Source of the DNA: Acarospora socialis
Lineage: Eukaryota; Ascomycota; Lecanoromycetes; Acarosporales; Acarosporaceae
Reading direction: 5' to 3'
Length of the DNA: 64,000 nt
Assembly: GCA_025617375.2 (NCBI GenBank)
Contig: JAMYGW020000007.1
Coordinates: forward strand, 1,488,001 to 1,552,000
Shown here: positions 45,253 through 55,953 of the stretch, piece after piece
Layout of the letters: each line of letters starts with the position of its first letter
How positions within the stretch are numbered: the stretch's first letter is position 1
The notes under the pieces: generated by a model
What the model saw: only the letters and a program-made list of their open reading frames with translations
What the model was told of the DNA's origin: nothing
The model's database searches: none
Program-made: the position numbers and the translations under genes

Positions 45253-47455
45253 CTAACTGATTTGATATACAGTAGTCATCAATGATGAAACTGTGTGTGG
45301 GTCAGTGACTCCTGAGCGACCGATTTGAGTGTTGGTCATTTCCCCATCGATCAACTCTGGCTGCGGTGTTCGAATCGTGCTCTCCTGCAAGAATGGTACG
45401 GACAATGTCTCCCGTACAAACTTATACATGCGACGAGAGCTCTGGCCGAGACTGGGAGCAGCGTCTGGTTGATTGATGTAGCACGCTCGGTTCATATTGA
45501 ACGCTTCGAGGGCAGCTGCGGAGCAGCTCTGTCTCCAGCTCTTCAAGGCTCTGAGTGTCTCGGCCGAGCAAGGTGCCGATTGAACAATAATCGGTTGGAG
45601 TGAGTCGATCACAAAAGCGAACCGTTTACAAGCGTCCATTCGCGTGGTCTGGTCCATGAGCCTCTCGAAGGCCACCCACAGTTCAGGCTCAATACGATCA
45701 AGCACTCTGCTATCATCGACCGCACCTTTGAAGGCGTTGCGCGTTTCCTCGACGAAGATGGCATGAAAGCTATCTAGGAACCTGGAGTTCATCACACGCA
45801 AGTCGACAGCTTGGCATAAAGCAATCAGATGAATGGCGGAAATTTGAGACAGCACGTCGAGCGCGTCAAGCGTATATCGAGCAGATATCAGTGCTAGGGA
45901 GTTCAATGCCTGATTTCCCATCTCGGCGGATTGAATGTGGGTTCCGACTGGATTCGCAAGAAAGCCAAGTTCAGATTGCAGAGCAGCGATCATGATGTCA
46001 GTGCCTTTCCAGATATAGGACTCACTGGGCTCATCCACAACCAGGTTTGGTGGAAGACCACGACTGGTGGCTGGGTTAATAAGTTCAGTGCATTGCACAT
46101 AGAGCATGCGACCAATTGTTTGACAACCCTGACGCACTTTTTCCATGGCGGATGTTATGGCTCTGGCCTGGAAATTACCACCATGAAACATCCTGCCTGA
46201 TTCAGCGTCCACCAATGGATTATCTGTGACAGAGTTGATCTCAATGAGAACCTGCTTGTGAGCCAAGAGCATATCTTCCAGTACTGGGCCGATCCATTGT
46301 GATGCTGTACGAATTGAATACCTATCTTGTCGCAGTGAGGCTTCTTCGGAACCATCACTCCGATGTATGAGCTTTGATTTGGCCAGAAAGGCATAGATAT
46401 TGAATGCGGACTCTGCTTGGCCTGGATGGGGACGATACTTTGCGAAAAATGGATTGAAGCTTTCGTCTGTTCCAGACAACGCTTCTACACTCATGGCTGT
46501 AAGTATTTGCGAAAGGATGGTCTGGCAGTGAGCTTCGTGCATTGCTAACGCCGCGACTCCTGCTGAGATAGCGGTGCCATTGACGATAGCAAGACCTTCT
46601 TTTGGTCCTAGTTTCACAGGCCTGATTCCTGCTTCATTGAGTGCTATATCAGCTCTTGTGATGCACCGTTGACCTGCCGACCTATCGCCAGTCCACGTCG
46701 TCAAGGTTGGCTTCCCTTGCATCACTCCACCAATATAAGACAACGGGCTTAAGTCCCCGGACGCCGATATGCTCCCGCGGATCGGAATTCTAGGCACTAT
46801 ATCGTGATCGAGGAGCTTCGTAAGACAATCTATAGTAGCTACTTGCACGCCCGATACGCCGGTGGAAAGAGAGTTCAGTCGAATTGACATAGACGCTCGA
46901 ACCCAGGAATCAGGCATGCAAGTGGCAGCCAGAGGATCGTCGAGTGGTAATGAGCTTGCGAGTGCACGCAATACATCTGAATCCCCTTTGACAGGAGTCC
47001 CAGATGGTGGCGCAGGCATTCCATAATGAAGGCCTCGAGTCAAGAGACGCTGAAGCTCCTCCACTGCGTTGGTACGGGTGTCTGCGCTGCCTCCAAATCC
47101 TGTGTTAACCCCTACCTGGTTGTCAGCACACCGATCGATGCCAATGGAGCATAACTTCTACGAACCATAGATAATTTCTCCTCTTTCTAAACTCGCTTGC
47201 ACTGCTTGGGCACTCTTTTCCACTGGCTCTCTTGCACTTTCGTGCATGCGAATCACAGAACCGTGTCTGGATTGCTATCAGCCCATGTCAGGCACACCTT
47301 GGAGTTGACACCTACCTTGCTATTGCTACCACTGATGCCAGATCAAGATTGTGGCCATCAACGTAGACCACATGATTCTTCGTCTGAACATTCCTGATAA
47401 ACAACTTCCAATGGCCCAACACCATCTGATTATGAGAGGAATATGAAGTGACCAT
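45253..47455 (-). CDS. Phenylalanine ammonia-lyase (fungal PAL family)
   Basis: Non-oxidative deamination of phenylalanine to trans-cinnamate. Exons on the minus strand are 47455-47316, 47266-47166 and 47111-45253, giving 699 residues in full frame. The start gives MVTSYSSHNQMVLGHWKLFI. The N-terminal core is EIIYGVNTGFGGSADTRTNA, spanning an intron. The MIO prosthetic group forms from Ala-Ser-Gly in ISASGDLSPLSYIGG. Other marks are GPKEGLAIVNGTAISAGVAA, SVTDNPLVDAESGRMFHGGN and SAEMGNQALNSLALISAR. By hand alignment with the Rhodotorula enzyme, the His-Gln pair that sets substrate choice appears to be Gly-Leu (TRGLHYG). The gene is divergent from a hydrolase relic and anchors an apparent metabolite cluster. 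Confidence 0.95.
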
Positions 47456-48101
47456 GTCCGAAAGTATTCTAGTTTTCTCAGCTACTTGTGAAGTGAAGGT
47501 AATGAATGTTATTCCCAGTCATCCTGGAAGGGAGGGAATTAGGGTGTGTGGACATGATAATCTCGCTGCTTTCAGGCGATGTAAGCAGGCAAGCTACCTA
47601 GGTAGACATGATCTGACCGGACACCTTGTCCAAAATGAATGTCGTACAGTACAGGGTCAGGACACTGTGGGTGGATAGTTGCATCGGCCAATCCTCTATA
47701 TTAGCTTTGTAAAAGCTCCGCTCTCATACAAAATCTGTTGGTGCTAACCTGGACTTAGTCTTACTCAGTGACATTTTTATATGCAGCTAAGGTATCCACC
47801 CGCAGTGTTCTGACCGCGTAAGGTAAGTTGAAAAGTTCCACGGGCCATAAGGTATCGGGCCGTCCGTGTCAGCATTACCGATACACATATGGTGTATGTG
47901 TATGTGTATGCAGGACACAGGATCCTGACAGCAGACTGAGTCAGCAGGGGTCCAGCGCTGGCAGATTCTTGGATATAAAGGGGGTTCCAACATTAGAAAT
48001 CCAGAATATAAGTTCTCGAGATTTCACAGTCCGAGGTGGACTACGAAGTAACTCAGCTGAAACCGGTACATACAATACAACCCTAGCTGAGCGATCCAGC
48101 A
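47456..48101. other. Divergent promoter region, PAL / hydrolase relic
   Basis: About 650 bp that would have served both divergent genes. A short TATG/TGTATG repeat lies at about 47880-47910. No coding sequence was recognised. Confidence 0.45.
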
Positions 48102-49495
48102 ATGTCTACAACACTTTTCCAAGTTACAGAGCATGCGATCCCATGTCAGCACTTAAGAGAGTACCCTCATGCCATCAATCCAATCGAGATGTCCTAAGGC
48201 TGGCTATTAAAGAATACAAGCTTCTGAACAATATCAAGGCCTCACCTGGAGATATCATCATCATTGCTACGCATGCAAATGGGATTCCCAAGGTATGCAA
48301 CCTAGCGATTAGATCCGCCACCAAAGATCGCACTCAATGTTCGGCTTAGGAATGCTACGAGCCACTATGGGATGATCTCATCCAAGTGCTCAGTCTCAAA
48401 ATCAGAGCGATATGGATTGCGGACTGCTCTCACCAAGGAGCAAGCGGTGTACTGAACGAGAACCTCCAGGGTGATGACCGTACGCTATAAACTGGTCCAA
48501 CCAGCTCGAAATATCGGCACTGATATGTTCATCCCTCCCAGCATCGTGGTTTGACCATTCCGAGACCTTCTAGGCATGATCAACCATTTCAGAGAGTCTA
48601 TGCATCAGCCGATTGTAGGAATAGGGCACAGTATGGGCTCAGCACAACTGTAAGTCTTGATCCTTACCTATGTCGTTAATAACGCCAACTCACCGCCAAC
48701 AAGGGTCCAACTCTCTCTAATACATCCCCGTCTCTTTTATACCCTTGTTTTGAACGAGCCTGTAATCCAGAATGGTCCCCCTTCGGATCCGAATGCAGCC
48801 TATCTCACCAGTCACCGGTCAGACTTGTGGCCCTCACGCGAGAAAGGGCAAGCGTCTTTTCGGAAGTCTCCATTCTACAAAACTTGGGATCTTCGCGCTT
48901 TTGATTTATTTCTGCAACATATCCTGATGCTGCAGCCGGTGCTATCACACTCACGACTACTAAACATCAGGAAGCATGGTCGTACGTTCGCTCGAACTTT
49001 ACTGCGCAGTCTACCGACCTTCAGGACGCAACCGAACGACTCGTCTCACCAGATATGGATCCAAATAACGAAGGCTCATATCTGTTTCATCGTGCCGAGT
49101 CCTGTCTTGCTTTACAGAGCTTGCCACACGTTCGTCCTAGTGTTTTATGGGTGTTTGGCGCGAAGAGCCCCATTAATACTCCAGCGTCACAGGTTACGAA
49201 GTTGGCAATGACCGGCACAGGTGTCGGAGGCAGTGGGGGAGCAAAGGCTGGAAGGGTAAAGAAGATAGTCCTTGATGCGGGACACATGGCGCCTCTGGAA
49301 AAGGTAAAAGAAACCGCGGAGACGCTTGCGCACTGGCTGGAAAAGGAAGTGGAAAGATTCAAGGAGGAAGAAACGTTCTATCGAAACTACAACAGTGGTA
49401 AGTCAGAGCGAGATATGTTGGTTTTGTCAAAACAATGGATGGCTGGCGTGCGACACAAGGCAAATACCAAGCGGCCTATTAAGAGCAAGTTATAA
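48102..49495 (+). pseudogene. Relic of an alpha/beta hydrolase of the fungal 'toxin biosynthesis' family
   Basis: Fragments in successive frames match one long alpha/beta hydrolase of the type often annotated as toxin biosynthesis or peroxisomal (Lpx1-like) protein in filamentous fungi. Recognisable parts in order are a start region, DIIIIATHANGIPK with CYEPLWDDLIQVL after an intron, the nucleophile elbow region VGIGHSMGSAQL, VQLSLIHPRLFYTLVLNEPV, and a well-kept C-terminal part SVLWVFGAKSPINTP to HMAPLEKVKETAETLAHWLE. Order and spacing are preserved, introns are still visible and the sequence is little eroded, so decay is recent. It carries about three frame breaks. It is divergent from PAL. 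Confidence 0.75.
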
Positions 49496-49572
49496 ATCTA
49501 CCAAGCAACGTGTCTTTAATATACAAGACAATATCTGGAGCGCACAGCTGTTCTGAAAGAGCCCATGCTATG

Positions 49573-51335
49573 TTACCCTTTGTAAAGCCTATCAATCTCT
49601 GTCGCATAGAGCTCAAGGCTCTGCCGTCTCGAAACCGTCCCTTTCGCAGTACGTACCAGCGGCTTGGCAGGACCTGTAAAGAAGACCAATGGTCTCGACA
49701 GCTTCACATAATCAGAACATCTCCTATTGGCCTCCTCGACGACGGGCCAAAGTTTCTCAAGTCGGCCTTTGATTTCCTCGGAATCGTTCTTCCACTCGAC
49801 GATGAGGAATGGCCTGGGTCTTCCTTGCCCGCCGATAAGGGCGGCTGCGACCTCAGGGTGCTTTTCGATGGCGGCCTCAATATCAGATGCGTAGAGATCC
49901 TCCCCATGGGAGAGGATGATCAAGTCATCAGTCCGTCCGGCATAGCGCCACAAGCCAGGCTTGGTGGAATGCTTGGTCCACAAATCTTTGGTGGGGAATC
50001 GGTCGAGGTCGGGGTAGACCTGAAATATCTGCTGCCACCTTGCAAGTTCAGGCTTTCTAACGAAAACGAGTTCATAGAGCTCGGCTGTTCTCTGCTCGAA
50101 TTCAACACCCATGGCCGGGCGGAAGGAATAGTACTGCCAGTCCTCGTCGCCGCAGACCTTGATATAGTACGCACCGGCTTCAGTACTGCCCATTGCTGGT
50201 TTTACCGGTACATGATCCACTAGCTTGTTTGCTGCTGTCGCTGGGAGTGGAGCACCTGCAAAGTAGACGTAATTTAATTTTCGTAGTAGTTTGAGGCCTT
50301 CAGAATCTTGGCAAAGTGGTTCTATAAGTGAAGGAGGTAGCATCACCCCAGCCACGTTCCCAAATTCTAGGATCTCTCTCACACTCGCAGGCGTAGTGGG
50401 ACCCGAATTGGCCGGTCCGACAACGACAACAGTGTTCAGGAACACAGTCATTTGTAGAGCTACCGTCATTCCAACAAACTACCCATTGCGTGAATCAGCG
50501 GCAAAGACCAACGGTTGTGAAGGGTCCAGAGCTTACATGCAACGTCGGCAAGGGAGTGTACCAGCGAGTATTTTGAAAGTGATCGTTCATGGTCTCTGTA
50601 TCTGCATCTGGCATTGTCTTGGCCGCATCGAGAGAAGCCATCATTTGGTTCGTGTACACGATTGGTTTGGGCAGCCCTGAACAAAGGTGGTCAGCACAAC
50701 AGCTTTGGAGGTCGGCTATTGCTTGTTGTGCTCTTACCAGTAGTCCCGGAAGTGTGGAATATCAGCCACGGGTCGTGTCTCCCTTCTTCCAGCTTTTGTT
50801 GTAAGGGAAGTCACGAGACTCTTCTCGTGTTAGCCAATCAGATATCTCGGGGACTGCCAAAGATCTGATATTCGTTCCCTTGCGAAGAATTTGATCGACC
50901 AGTGGCTTCATCGCGGCGGCATGGAGATATGTCTTGCACTTGGTCACATTTAAGACGTGCATCTGCGCTTCATATGTTGCGAATGGTGATGGCAATTGAA
51001 GCTACAGAATGTGTTTCAGCTCAGGGCTTCGATACGGTCGTTTGGGCACCTACCTGCTTGCCCAACTTGGAAGCTGCCACAGCGAGGATGGGATATCTCA
51101 GATCCTTTGGGCCAGTGTAAGCAATTGTCTCGAAGGTACTCGTTTCACAAGGTAGGTTCTCCTCTAACCACCACGCCGCATGATTTACAGCATTGGCCAG
51201 CTGCTCATACGAGATCTCGACAAAGCCATCTGAGAGATTATTGTCATTTTGTGGGATAGAAGCCCACGCTCGAGAAGGATCTTCATGAGCAATAGAATCA
51301 ATGAGTGATGTTATGAGTCGATCACCGTAAGCCAT
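49573..51335 (-). pseudogene. Stand-alone NRPS-like adenylating protein, frame broken once
   Basis: An AMP-binding (acyl-adenylate forming) protein like the first domain of fungal A-T-R carboxylic acid reductases. It starts at 51335 (MAYGDRLITSLIDSIAHEDP). After introns come LIFHTSGTTG, the ATP-binding loop, then LPKPIVYTNQMM, AGAPLPATAANKLV, MGSTEAGAYYIKV, RTDDLIILSHGEDLYASDIE and the end region AKGTVSRRQSLELYATEIDR. The protein stops directly after the adenylation domain, just where relatives continue into a carrier and a reductase domain; neither is found downstream. About one apparent frame break lies in the N-terminal half, so the gene may be inactive. It is convergent with the hydrolase relic and divergent from the Pth11-like gene. 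With PAL nearby it could have activated cinnamate or another aryl acid (inference). Confidence 0.75.
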
Positions 51336-51716
51336 GTTGGAAGCCCTGACTACGGATCAGAAGTTCATTGAACAGCATCAATGGGGCAGAATAGATAAGG
51401 TTCGAAAGACACTGTGAAGAAGATTTTAGTAAAACTAGCTGTTTGCTGGATAAATTTTCTCAGTTGCGGAATGTTCGTACACAGCAATCATCTGTCAAAA
51501 TAGATCGAGAGATGTCTTACAGTATGTAACCACCCCAGAAAACGTATGAATTGTTGGTGTAGTTTGACGTCCATTAGACGGGAACCCACCCTTCCAGGAG
51601 AATTGTCCTGATCATTGTTTAAAGTCTCTGACCATTTCTTGTCCATCTAATACTATTGTTTGACTTAGCTTGTAGTTCTCTTCTATCTGGCATGCTCGAT
51701 TGTTCTCTTTGCAAGG
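51336..51716. other. Divergent promoter region
   Basis: About 380 bp shared by the adenylating-protein gene (-) and the Pth11-like gene (+). No named site was recognised. Confidence 0.4.
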
Positions 51717-52970
51717 ATGTTTACGTCGCCTCCGGTTCCATCTTATTCTCCCGAGTATATGGAGGAATATAGTGGGAACACCCTCCTTGCAATAGCTGCC
51801 GTCTTCATCGTTTTGGAAACTATCTTTGTTGGGCTTCGCTACTCTGCAAGAAGGCATACACCGGCGGTGATGGGCTGGGACGACATCCTTATCCCGCTTG
51901 CTTGGTTTACGAACATCGGATTATGTATACTCGGCATAAGTCAGAATCCACAGCTTGCTCAGCCGTTCCAAGACTTCGCTAACTGCGTCTCAGCCATGGT
52001 TCACGACGCTGGCGGTGGCCGGCACCTGGTAGCTGTTATGCGGTCTGATCCAGCTCAAACCACAACCTGGGCCAAATCTCTTTACGCTTTCGAGTGGCTG
52101 TATTTGAGCTCGGTAGCGTTGCCTAAGATCTCGATCCTCTGTCTATTTCTACGAATATTTATCATCAACCGTGGCGCACGTATCGCGATCTACGTGTTGA
52201 TGGCTGTAGTTGCCCTCAACTGTTTTGTGTGGATCATCGCATCCACTTTTCAATGCTGGCCTGTACCATATCAGTGGGACAAGACAATCAAAAACGGAAC
52301 CTGCTTCAACATCTCGACATTTTATAAAGCAAGTAGCGCGCCGAATATCGCAACCGATGCTGTTATCCTAGTCCTACCTATTCCGACGGTCTGGCGATTG
52401 AAGGCCTTAAAGATGCATAGACTTGGCATAATGTTTGTGTTCTTAACTGGCAGTATGTCAGTACGTCCTGCTCAGCATACAGGTCTCAAGCTAATCAATA
52501 TCGGTTTCAGTGGGCTCATAGCTTCTTGTGTTCGAATGGCCAAATTCTTTCAAAATGACTCTATCGTGGACTTTACTTGTATGGCTTGCTGCAAATCACT
52601 TCTTTACGCATGGCTAACAATCAAAGGGTCAACTGTCGTGCTTGTAGGCTGGTCTATCATCGAACCAGGAATGTACCTGATTGCGGCCTGCGCAATAGTG
52701 CTGCGGCCCCTTTTTCGACAGTTCACTCTTAAATGGCTCAAAAAGCGTGTCTACGGCTCCTTAGGGCGCTTAGCAAAGCGTAGTGTCCATGCTGACAGCC
52801 AGGACATCAATCTCAATCGTTCACCAGCATCGAACTCGCACCCAGGATTCACCAAGATACAGGCACAAGATGAGAAGTCAACAACCAGCGAGACAGGCCT
52901 GGCTGATGGCATCACTCAGACAGTCAGAGACGATGTAGAATCAGGGTTTGCAGCTACTAGGTCCCATTAG
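51717..52970 (+). CDS. Pth11-like seven-transmembrane protein (fungal rhodopsin-like domain)
   Basis: An integral membrane protein of the large fungal family with a rhodopsin-like 7TM domain, related to the Pth11 receptor core but without a CFEM domain. Exons 51717-51939, 51994-52456, 52511-52578 and 52627-52970 give 365 residues. Helices include LLAIAAVFIVLETIFVGLRY, the conserved WDDILIPLAWFTNIG, YLSSVALPKISILCLFLRIF, NCFVWIIASTFQCWPVPYQW, and LVGWSIIEPGMYLIAACAIV. NATDAVILVLPIPTVWRLK-like text before the fifth helix is typical. The C-terminal tail is soluble, Ser/Thr/Asp-rich. The three introns (54, 54 and 48 nt) are all multiples of three without stops. It appears intact inside the decaying block. 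Ligand unknown. Confidence 0.85.
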   Translation: MFTSPPVPSYSPEYMEEYSGNTLLAIAAVFIVLETIFVGLRYSARRHTPAVMGWDDILIPLAWFTNIGLCILGISQNPQLAQPFQDFANCVSAMVHDAGGGRHLVAVMRSDPAQTTTWAKSLYAFEWLYLSSVALPKISILCLFLRIFIINRGARIAIYVLMAVVALNCFVWIIASTFQCWPVPYQWDKTIKNGTCFNISTFYKASSAPNIATDAVILVLPIPTVWRLKALKMHRLGIMFVFLTGSMSVRPAQHTGLKLINIGFSGLIASCVRMAKFFQNDSIVDFTCMACCKSLLYAWLTIKGSTVVLVGWSIIEPGMYLIAACAIVLRPLFRQFTLKWLKKRVYGSLGRLAKRSVHADSQDINLNRSPASNSHPGFTKIQAQDEKSTTSETGLADGITQTVRDDVESGFAATRSH

Positions 52971-52971
52971 G

Positions 52972-54118
52972 TTATAATGGTTCAGCTTTGGTAGTCTCAT
53001 ATACCGCACATATCTCATGTATCCTACTGAGATTGTGTATTCGACACTTGGCCCAAACATGTGCGCCAACAATAATGCTCCCTGTTAAAACCATACGCAA
53101 GGTTGCCAGGCCAACCGTTGCTCCACAGAATGCTTAAGACCAAGCCACCCATGCCGCAAGAGAGCGCCCGCGATAGGATTTCCAAGCAGAAGGCCGATAG
53201 ACGTCGGAATTGCAAGCATCCCGATCCGGACCCCAGGCTCCCATATGTGGACAAAGGACCGTCGCCACAATAGTCGGGGAAAGTGACATCAAGGATCCAG
53301 AAAAGAAGCCATACAGAATGCTGAAGACAACTACTCCCGCCGTCGACTGTATCCTAATCCAAATGAAGGCAAGGATAGCGGCCACCAAGGAGCACGAAGT
53401 CATAACATTAAGAGGGCCCGCTTTGTCCGCAATACAATTCGGTATCTAGCGAGGTCAATCTTACAGCAGCGAACGCTTCACCTGAGCTTGAGGAGGAAGG
53501 ACTCACCAAGCGTCCAAAGAACGAAGCAGCGTTGAGTATAGGAAGGAGATTGGAGGCCAAGCTTGTACCCACGATACGCTCTGTTATACTGTAAAGCTGG
53601 ATGTAGAAACACGGTATGTAGAGACCGAGGAAGCCAAAGAACATTACGAACGCACATGCAACTATGCTGGCTCTCCCCAAGCTGTAACGTCAAAGAGTCG
53701 TCGAGCTGCCGAGGGTTTGACGTGCATTCGCATGCAAACTATCGGGAACATGAGAGTTGCTAACATGATATAGGCAATTGCTCGCGTGGCCCCAGCCAAA
53801 GCCAATGCGTGGCTGAAGCCCATGAAAGATGATATGGTACAGTACCCCACCTGTGATAGATATGAGATTGAACCAGACATATGGGGGAATCACATCTTAC
53901 CGATACTGCTTCCAGAGGCCGCGATGCCCATTGCGAGAGCTTTCTTTGCGGTAAAACAAGTTGGCAGTATAGCCACGCTCGGTACAAAAAAGGCACCGTT
54001 CCCTAGGTAGTCCCACGACCAAACCTTGGGCAAGTAACACCTGCCAATACGACGTACAGAGGCTAGTCATCATCATTCCAAAGACGACGAGGAAGCTGCC
54101 TGGAATAGATGCCTTCAA
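52972..54118 (-). pseudogene. Relic of a monocarboxylate-type MFS transporter
   Basis: Pieces in different frames match one fungal major facilitator of the monocarboxylate transporter group: SIPGSFLVVFGMMMTSLCTS, NGAFFVPSVAILPTCFTAKK, GIAASGSSIG, SIVACAFVMFFGFLGLYIPC, LPILNAASFFGRLV, FSILYGFFSGSLMSLSPTIV and a last pair of helices. The order is that of the family. The first two helices and the N-terminal tail are missing, and about three or more frame breaks are present, so it is not functional. Its end lies two bases beyond the stop of the convergent Pth11-like gene. It probably once exported or imported a metabolite of the local cluster (inference). Confidence 0.75.
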
Positions 54119-54620
54119 CTCTAACTGCTATTGATCTAAACTCTAGATTTGAGCTATACTGAGAAATCAGCAATCATGCAAATGTTGAACCTGTTCTACC
54201 TTATTATATGGCTGTACATTTTCACCAAATAACCATGGTCTGCCTGTCATTCTCTTTGGTGAGTGGAGCCTGCGATATCCACTCATTGACTCAAGTGGAG
54301 CCATGTAACATTTGCTTTGCCTCCGGGAAGCATTTCAAACACAGGCTGACTTGCCACGATGATGCTATTATTTATACGAAGCACCCTCAGAGAGCTTTTC
54401 AATCATTGTATCTTGCCCTACTCCTAATTTCGGTACTGGCCTTTTTCTTCCTTTTTGATCGACCAAATGACGACGAGATTGGTCAAGGTCACGCACATTT
54501 TAAGGAAGCTGAAGACCATTGGCAAGGGTAAAGTGTATTCACCCAAGCGAGCAACGATCCATGAAGTGAGTTTCTCAGTCGAAGACACACCGGTGATACT
54601 GGGAATGGAGTAGCACGACC
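54119..54620. other. Gap between MFS and DMATS relics
   Basis: About 500 bp. A 107-codon open frame at 54208-54531 has a hydrophobic segment but no family likeness. A TGACTCA site is present near 54286. This may be the old promoter region of both relics. Confidence 0.35.
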
Positions 54621-55953
54621 TTCTTCCGCGAGAATTTGGATGCACGATTCTGGTGGAGAACGGCCGGATACATACTTGTCATTCTTTTACGTCAAGCAGA
54701 CTACAGTGTCGAGTCCCAATATCGCCATCTCATCTTCTTTGCTTTCCTCGTGGCGCCAGAACTCCTTAGCCGTCGGCTGTATGAGGGGCCAGATGTCGGC
54801 CCTCCCCACCGACGGGTATCCCGAGTTTTATCGGAGCTGCTCCCCGCAGCGACTGATCAGATCTTAGTTGGAAGAGTTTCATGACTGATGACCACACGCC
54901 GATTGAACTAAGCTGGGATTGGGGCCTGAGAGGTGCTTCTCCAGCAATCCGCTATTCGATAGAGCCGATCGGGCTGTATGCTGGGAGCTCCGTCGACAGA
55001 TTGAACCAATATACTGGGCCTCGACTCCTCCGAGATCTGCGTCAATCGATACCACGGATGGATTTAGTGTGGTTCGCGCACCTTGCGAAGGAATTCCTTG
55101 TCTTCGATGTTGACTGGCCAAATCCCGAAGGCCATGAAAGCAGATTCTTTGCTGCTTTCGACCTTCATCAAGGCGAGATCGCCGTCAAAGCTTATTCCTT
55201 TCCAGCCTTCAAAGCTATCCAGTGCGGGCAAACTCCACTAGCCGTCATCTCTGCAGCAGTCGCGATCCTGCCGGGGTTCGGTTTATCTGATCATGGCGGC
55301 TTCGGCATCTTTCAGAACTTCATGGAGAAACACCATCGATTCGAGCCTATGAAAGTGGAGGTGCTTGCGATTGACTGTATCAAGTCGGCCAGTTCTCGTC
55401 TCAAGGTCTATACTCGGTCCGGGTCTTCGAGTTTTGATTCTGTGAAGGAAATCATGACCTTGGATGCGATGCTCAAATCGGTGGAATTGTTACAGAACTT
55501 AGAGGGACTTCAGACACTCTAAGAAACTTCTGTTTGGATCAGTCGTGCATCGTACGAAGAGCTATCGCACGTCCAGCATCGCACTGCCGGGTTCTTGTAT
55601 AACTTTGACTTCCGGGCCGGAAGTTCTTTTCCCGTCCCTAAGATCTATGTTCCCGTTCAACATTACGCCCATGACGACTCGACCGTCTTCGCCGCTCTTC
55701 GGACATATTTTCAACGCTATCACCACGAGTCCTGCCTGGTAGATCAGTTCTTGCAAGCAATGAAAGCGATCCTGTGAGTTGCATCGCTTCCTTCGTTGCT
55801 ACAAGTCCTCTGACACACTGTAGTTCAATGCAGAACCCTCGAGACAGCTCTGGTCTGCAAGCATACCTTGGTGTCATTATTAAGGAAGGATCTCTCAGAA
55901 TTGTCTCTTATATCAGTCCTCAGATCTTCAAGCACTCTATATTCTATGATTAG
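54621..55953 (+). pseudogene. Relic of a DMATS-type aromatic prenyltransferase
   Basis: Successive segments match the fungal dimethylallyltryptophan synthase family, which transfers prenyl groups to indoles and other aromatic compounds in secondary metabolism. Seen in order: ARFWWRTAGYILVILLRQAD with YSVESQYRHLIFF, MTDDHTPIELSWDWG, AIRYSIEPIGLYAG, VLAIDCIKSASSRLKVYTRS, FLYNFDFRAGSSFPVPKIYV followed by PVQHYAHDDSTV, and after an intron SGLQAYLGVIIKEGSLRIVS to the natural end. The N-terminal end is unclear. About three frame breaks separate the segments, so it is a fossil, but a young one: residues that line the family's prenyl-diphosphate site are still readable. It marks the block as a former metabolite cluster. 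Confidence 0.82.

Noticed and set aside
54208-54531. 107-codon frame with a hydrophobic stretch
   Set aside because: No recognisable family, no clear start context, and it lies in the gap between two relics.
45253-55953. RIP (repeat-induced point mutation) as cause of the decay
   Set aside because: The breaks look like small indels, not dense C-to-T stop codons, and the block is not AT-rich.
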